The notes beneath the pieces were generated by a model that was given only the letters and a program-made list of their open reading frames with translations, was not told the DNA's origin and did not search any database. A stretch of DNA of 64,000 bases. Origin: Rehmannia glutinosa. Its lineage: Eukaryota; Streptophyta; Magnoliopsida; Lamiales; Orobanchaceae. The number at the start of each line of letters is the position of its first letter. Within the stretch, counting starts at the first letter, position 1. Below are positions 59,602-64,000 of this stretch, piece after piece. The DNA lies in NCBI GenBank assembly GCA_016081115.2, contig JABTTQ020001780.1, forward strand, positions 372,001 to 436,000, in the 5' to 3' direction. The translations under genes were made by a program, and so were the position numbers.

Positions 59602-60249
59602 AATTCTTCACATTTTTAGGGTAGCAAATAAGGGTAAACTACGATCTCGGTTGGAAATGAAAGCGGTTCAAGGATGCTACCATTCCGATTAAACTTACGG
59701 ACCTCTTTGATGCTCTAGGGGACACCATCGGAGAACCGCTTTAATTTTTCGGGGTTTGCCTCTATTTCGCTCTAACGAGGTAACCCAAGAACTTGCCACC
59801 TCTAACCCCAAAGGTGCACTTTGCCGGGTTAAGTTTCATTTTGTACTTTCTCGTACCGCGAAGGACTCAGCTAGGTCGTTCAGTGATCATTCTCATGTTC
59901 GCTTTTTACTAACATATCGTCCACATATACCTCCATGGTTACGCCCGATGAGGTCCTTGAACATCATATTGACGAGTCTCGGTAGGTGGCTCCACATTTT
60001 TGAGCCCGAAAGGCATAACTTATGATGAGACCCGATTATGCATTACAAGCGAGGTTTTCTCTATCCTCCTCGGCCATTGATATCGATGATAACCTTGGTA
60101 TGCATCCATCATCTTAGCAATGCGCACCCGGCCGATTGAGTCCACCAATAGGTCAATGCGAGGGAGTGGGTGCGGGTCTTTAGGACAACGGACAAGCGGA
60201 GGTCGCGAACGCATAATCCTACAACATCTAAAAGACGCGCCGGTATTTT
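59602..60249 (-). pseudogene. Tat-lineage reverse transcriptase, C-terminal part (inverted)
   Basis: Minus strand: 'CPKDPHPLPRIDLLVDS' near 60185-60130, 'KMMDAYQGYHRYQ' and the catalytic box YVDD at 59927-59916 ('MEVYVDDMLVKSE'), across several frame changes. It begins at the RT position where the plus-strand fragment ends (50675), showing that the two are halves of one gene. Confidence 0.87.
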
Positions 60250-60596
60250 TGTCATAATTGGCCCTAAATGTTTCTTGGGTTGTGAATTTGAGAATTTCAA
60301 AATGGGCTTTCTTCATATATTAAGTGGACTTCCAAGGTTGGTGGCATGGTATAAACATGCGCGATCTCGAAGACCATGAATAACCTGGGCTGTCGGGCGG
60401 AACATGGAGCACCGAGTGTGAGCCCCAAGCGATCTCGGATCTCAACCGCACACTGATCACAAGAACAAAGTCGTGGCCCAAATTATGACCTCTAGCACGC
60501 GTAACAAATGACAAGGTTCACGAAGTAGCTCGCAACCACGAAGTTCCTAAAGAAACGTCCTCAAAGCCCCGAGCAACTACGTGAACCGGGGAATAA
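60250..60596 (+). repeat. inverted copy of 51111-51463
   Basis: Starts TGTCATAATTGGCCCTAAAT and ends in the purine tract GGGGAATAA before the LTR. It matches 51463-51111 in reverse complement. Confidence 0.88.
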
Positions 60597-61020
60597 TGAT
60601 AAGACAATGAGATCTTGAGGCTACGGTGGGGTCTTGAAAAGGGCCTGGAGCTCCATATTCGAACCGGATTTGGGGGAATGGGCCTAACCCAGGAAAGGTG
60701 GACCATTGATCTCACGACAACATGGTACAACACCACCCCCGGATGATGACACTTGGCGCAAGCACATTCGCGGGGATATCTATAAATATCATCTTCTGAA
60801 CTTGATGGTAACTATTCATTCTGTCACTTTTACTACTTACTTTCATATTTACCGTCTTCCTACCCGTACCTCACGAACCCGATCGACTTAGGCATCGGAG
60901 GGTCTTAGCTGAGGACCACCCCGGCTAGCCGGGACGTGTGTTCTTCTATTTCGGTCACATAGGAACTCGAACCCGATTCAAGAAAGTCTGCGACCGGATG
61001 TAACTTATTGATCTAAATCA
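60597..61020 (+). repeat. Tat-like right outer LTR
   Basis: 424 bp, TGATAAGACA..CTAAATCA, followed by the target duplication AAGTC. Confidence 0.92.
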
Positions 61021-61025
61021 AAGTC

Positions 61026-62290
61026 TTTTTCTATTTTCTGTCCTGGTACTCTTTTCTATTTCAAATACCTTTGTGAATACAAAATCCGAGAAGAACCATA
61101 TTAAAAGTTCACATAAAAATGCACGGCTTTCCTCGTGAAATATGTAAAATACTTGACCTCTGTTTTTGGACCATATTTCTTTGTTAAATGGAGGTTCATG
61201 CATTTGGCCTAATGGTCTTTATCTACATGAACACGAGAGATGAAAGGGAAATTATACAAAATAGTTACGCATTTTAATGCAATATCATGGAATTATAAAT
61301 TGTACTTTTCAGATCTTAAACTTCATGGTCAAAACAAACATTAGAAAATGGTTCCTCTTTTTCATTTTTTTAAACAGAGTAGAATCATTATTTAAATTGT
61401 CGACTCTAGTTGAAGGTGTAAAGAACTAAAAAAATATAACTCTCTTTAGAATTAATGACTACATTCACGAAGTTCATTGCATCACAAACATCCCATGATG
61501 AAACGGCACGGCATTAAATAAACCTCAAATGTTACATGAACAAAATAAATATAAATATATACGTATGATTACACTTACAGAAATAAAAATAAATAAATAT
61601 AGTTAAATATGTAAAAACTTATTTTCCTGAAAAATTAATGATGATAATGTAGAATTTGGAGAGGTGATGTGATGAATGTTATGCGGCAAAAAGGATTGGA
61701 ATATGAATAAGCATTGACAACAAGTGGGTGCCTGGTAAAGCATAGGCAATATTAAAACAAAAAACATAGACGAATTGATGGGCTTCAATTCTCATTTGCA
61801 CTTGATTGATTGATTCTCTAAAAAAAACAATTTTGCATGCCTATCCCATTTTTTTAAATCATAAAGAACTTATGATAATATAGTACTGGACCAGAAACAA
61901 ACAATTCACAAAAGTAAATGTCGGTTCTAGAGACGTTATTTATTTACTTATTATGATTATAAGGATTGACATTAATGAAAATAAAAAAAAAGCAGTAGTA
62001 GAGGAAAGGCCTAAAAGAATTGGCCACTGTTGATAACAATAGAAGAAACAAAGTACACATTGCAAGAACGAGTCCAGATATCTTGTCCACATTACTCTTC
62101 CACTTCATGTTCCAATGAATTTGATGAATGACATCGTGTATAATTATAAATTTATATTGTACACGTCACATTCACCCAATACAATAGAACAAGAAGTGGA
62201 GTAAAATTATCGAACATAAAATCTCAATCCTGCTAGAACCAAAAAAACTTAGTGAAACACCCATTTGATTAGGGTTGGTGACTGAAAAAA
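61026..62290. other. intergenic, no gene seen
   Basis: AT-rich, no credible coding frame or RNA gene. Confidence 0.6.
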
Positions 62291-62295
62291 CATGA

Positions 62296-62515
62296 ATGCT
62301 CCATTTGGATTATTGGATTTGGAGCTAAGGATTTCAAATTCATAATAACATTAATCCATTGTGTTTGTTTGGATGAGGTTATTCTACAATAAATTTCGAA
62401 TGCCTATTTTTGGAGTCATTTTGAAGGATTTCAAATCCATCTTATTTGGAGTCATTTGAAATTCTTCTTCCAAATTTGCTCCTCAAATCTAAATCCTCTC
62501 ATCCAAATGCAACCG
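62296..62515. mobile_element. possible MITE
   Basis: 'CATTTGGATTATTGGATTTG' at the left and, inverted, 'GCATTTGGATGAGAGGATTT' at the right. Target duplication not resolved. Confidence 0.5.
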
Positions 62516-62877
62516 AAGAGATTTCTTGGTTGATAATCTAACAAAGGCAATCGAATAATTTAAAGATTATTGTTAAAAAAAAACATAAAAAACTTATTAA
62601 CTTTATAATTTGACAGTACAACTTCTTAATAATATCATAAGAAACAATGTAATAAATTAGTAAAGATGTTCTTTATATTTTAATAATGTACTATTATAGT
62701 CTGCCGAACTTTCAAAGACGTGGAAAAAAATAATATCTGCATTGATTCTGCATATATGATATCTGGACAAGATCATTCTCATAATAACATTCAGCGTGAT
62801 GTAAATGATTACTTTGTTGAATTCCATACGACTATGCAATTATTCAGGAGTCCGGAGAAAATATAGAGAAAAATATT

Positions 62878-63235
62878 TTTTGTCATCCAAACTATTCGAG
62901 TTTTCAACTTTATCACCTAAATTTTTTCTGTGACTTTAACTCTTAAAGTCCATGAGGTTTTCAATTTGCCTCATCTGACTCACTATTAGCGAAAAATTTA
63001 ACCAAGAATCCCATCATATGAGCATAACGAGAATCCAAATTTGCCACCTTAAAAATCCAATACGCATATCATATCATGTGATTAGATTCCAATTGAATTT
63101 TTCACCAGAAATGAGCCGGAGATGGCAATTTGAAATACACATGGACTTTAAGAGGTAAAATATTCCCCCCCAAAAAAAGAAAATCGAGTGACATTGTCGA
63201 AAAACTTGAATAGTTCAAATGTCAAAAGTTAATTT
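62878..63235. mobile_element. possible MITE with ~45-bp inverted ends
   Basis: 'TTTGTCATCCAAACTATTCG' on the left pairs with inverted 'TTTTGACATTTGAACTATTC' on the right. The right end supplies the first codons of the open frame at 63219. Confidence 0.55.
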
Positions 63236-63640
63236 CCTCTTAAATGGACAGGCTAATTTACAACGTGGAATGAAAATAGTTTCAAATAGCCTTCCTTTTA
63301 ATGATTACGTCCTTAGCTCCAATGATCCTTCCGAGGGGTTCAAGGCTCGGCCGTTCTTTTTAAAGCGTTGGTCAGATATGGCGGATGAAGAAGATCAAGA
63401 TGATGCAGACAAATTGGAAGTTTTAAAGGCCAAGTTAGGCGATTCAACTGCTCCGATTGTCCATCACTCAAGTGATTCGTCAGAAGCTATGAACGCTCTG
63501 GCAATTGTGTCTGGAGGATCCTGGGCCAATATTCGCGGGATCATCAAACCATCGGGAGGATAATCAAGCACGTGCAAAACAAACACATGCCAATGTCCTC
63601 GAAAATCCTCAGAAATAAACGTCCATCATTTCGATTGAAA
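63219..63640 (+). pseudogene. decayed coding fragment, sister of 8250-8650
   Basis: Open frame of 114 codons to 63563. 'SLPFNDYVLSSNDPSEGF', 'KRWSDMADEEDQDDADKLE', 'SEAMNALAIVSGGSWANI' all have counterparts at 8300-8560. Similarity continues past the stop to about 63620. The apparent start (MSKVNF) is MITE sequence, so the real N-terminus is lost. Family not recognised; acidic, soluble-looking, no zinc finger or membrane segment. Confidence 0.5.
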
Positions 63641-64000
63641 TTTTAAGTTATTTATGTTGTTTTCTTTTTATAAGTCTCTTTTTTCCTATCAAAGGTTTTT
63701 CAAATGGGTTTTTACTTTGATAAGTTTTAACGAGCCTTTTTTAAAAAATTTAGTTCTTGGGCATGTGATACATTATATTTTTTTTTTTTAATAATATTTT
63801 GTATCTATTCAAAAAAGAGGGTAAGAATGTTTCAAAGGTTAATCAATGATGCTGTAAACCACTGGATTTTTTTTTCCTTGATGAATTTAAACCACTCGAA
63901 TTTTCATTTTCTCATCTCATTCCTAGCCACTCAAAGCAACACCAAAATTTGGCACTCCAATGGGCGGGCGTGATGCCCAAAAACCCCAACAGTGTTGACT
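63641..64000. other. intergenic, no gene seen
   Basis: T-rich and A-rich tracts only. Confidence 0.6.

Larger units (their letters stand above)
47539..61020 (+). mobile_element. Tat/Retand-like gypsy element with internal inversion
   Basis: Outer LTRs 47539-47986 and 60597-61020 (both plus), flanked by a perfect 5-bp duplication AAGTC (47534-47538, 61021-61025). Between them: primer site 47989-48006; gag, protease and start of RT on plus (48159-50675); an inverted LTR (50676-51110) with its purine tract (51122-51111); an antisense-type gene now on plus (52147-54626); a 74-bp repeat array; a solo copia LTR; integrase, RNase H and RT on minus (57420-60249). Everything from 50676 to about 60596 is inverted relative to the rest. 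Confidence 0.85.

Noticed and set aside
60250..61020. Reading the TGTCATAATTGG start as the LTR edge
   Set aside because: The purine tract at 60588-60596, the AAGTC duplication and the first LTR show the LTR starts at 60597 with TGATAAGACA.

Overview
This window looks like nuclear DNA from a eudicot plant. It carries two recognisable plant genes, plus LTR retrotransposons primed by initiator-Met tRNA, a Cassandra-type TRIM, a Tat-lineage gypsy element, hAT, Mutator-like and CACTA remnants, and long AT-rich intergenic DNA. The species cannot be told from sequence alone. By eye only about 4% of the window is host coding sequence.

Host genes: (1) a CML38/39-like calmodulin-like protein at 6595-7020 (+), a clean single-exon ORF with a TATA box. 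(2) A LysM receptor-like pseudokinase of the LYK4/LYK5 type at 31345-33378 (-), intronless. Its frame is broken by two single-base homopolymer indels that compensate each other, so it may be intact in the plant and broken only in this assembly.

Layout: 1-3480, decayed copia element (-) with a partial foreign LTR lodged in it. 3529-5185, TIR element full of 'gatactttt' repeats. 5563-5823, small related MITE. 6186-7100, CML gene. 8114-14598, CACTA (En/Spm-like) remnant fused to LINE sequence. 14694-15746, hAT element. 16941-20885, LTR-element remnants split by a solo LTR (18465-19777). 20886-22276, copia gag plus 5' LTR. 22540-29087, gypsy element with two ~2-kb LTRs, each holding its own Cassandra insertion, and a hAT MITE in one of them. 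30871-31090, hAT MITE. 31345-33378, LYK gene. 33731-43545, TIR element interrupted by a full-length copia element (34921-43397). 43568-45741, three nested hAT elements. 45900-47313, Mutator-like element. 47539-61020, Tat/Retand-like gypsy element with an internal inversion of about 10 kb, an antisense intron-containing ORF and a solo copia LTR inside it. 61026-64000, intergenic DNA with MITEs and a decayed coding fragment that has a second copy near 8300.

Nesting gives relative ages. The SIRE-like copia family (four loci) inserted into older elements, the hAT elements inserted into one another, and Cassandra inserted into gypsy LTRs. Many coding frames are broken by one-base indels, and the two LTRs of the full-length copia differ largely by short indels. 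Uncorrected long-read error is therefore a real alternative to biological decay. Nothing here is a convincing new biological system; the most unusual structures are the inverted Tat element with its spliced antisense gene and the paired Cassandra/5S insertions.
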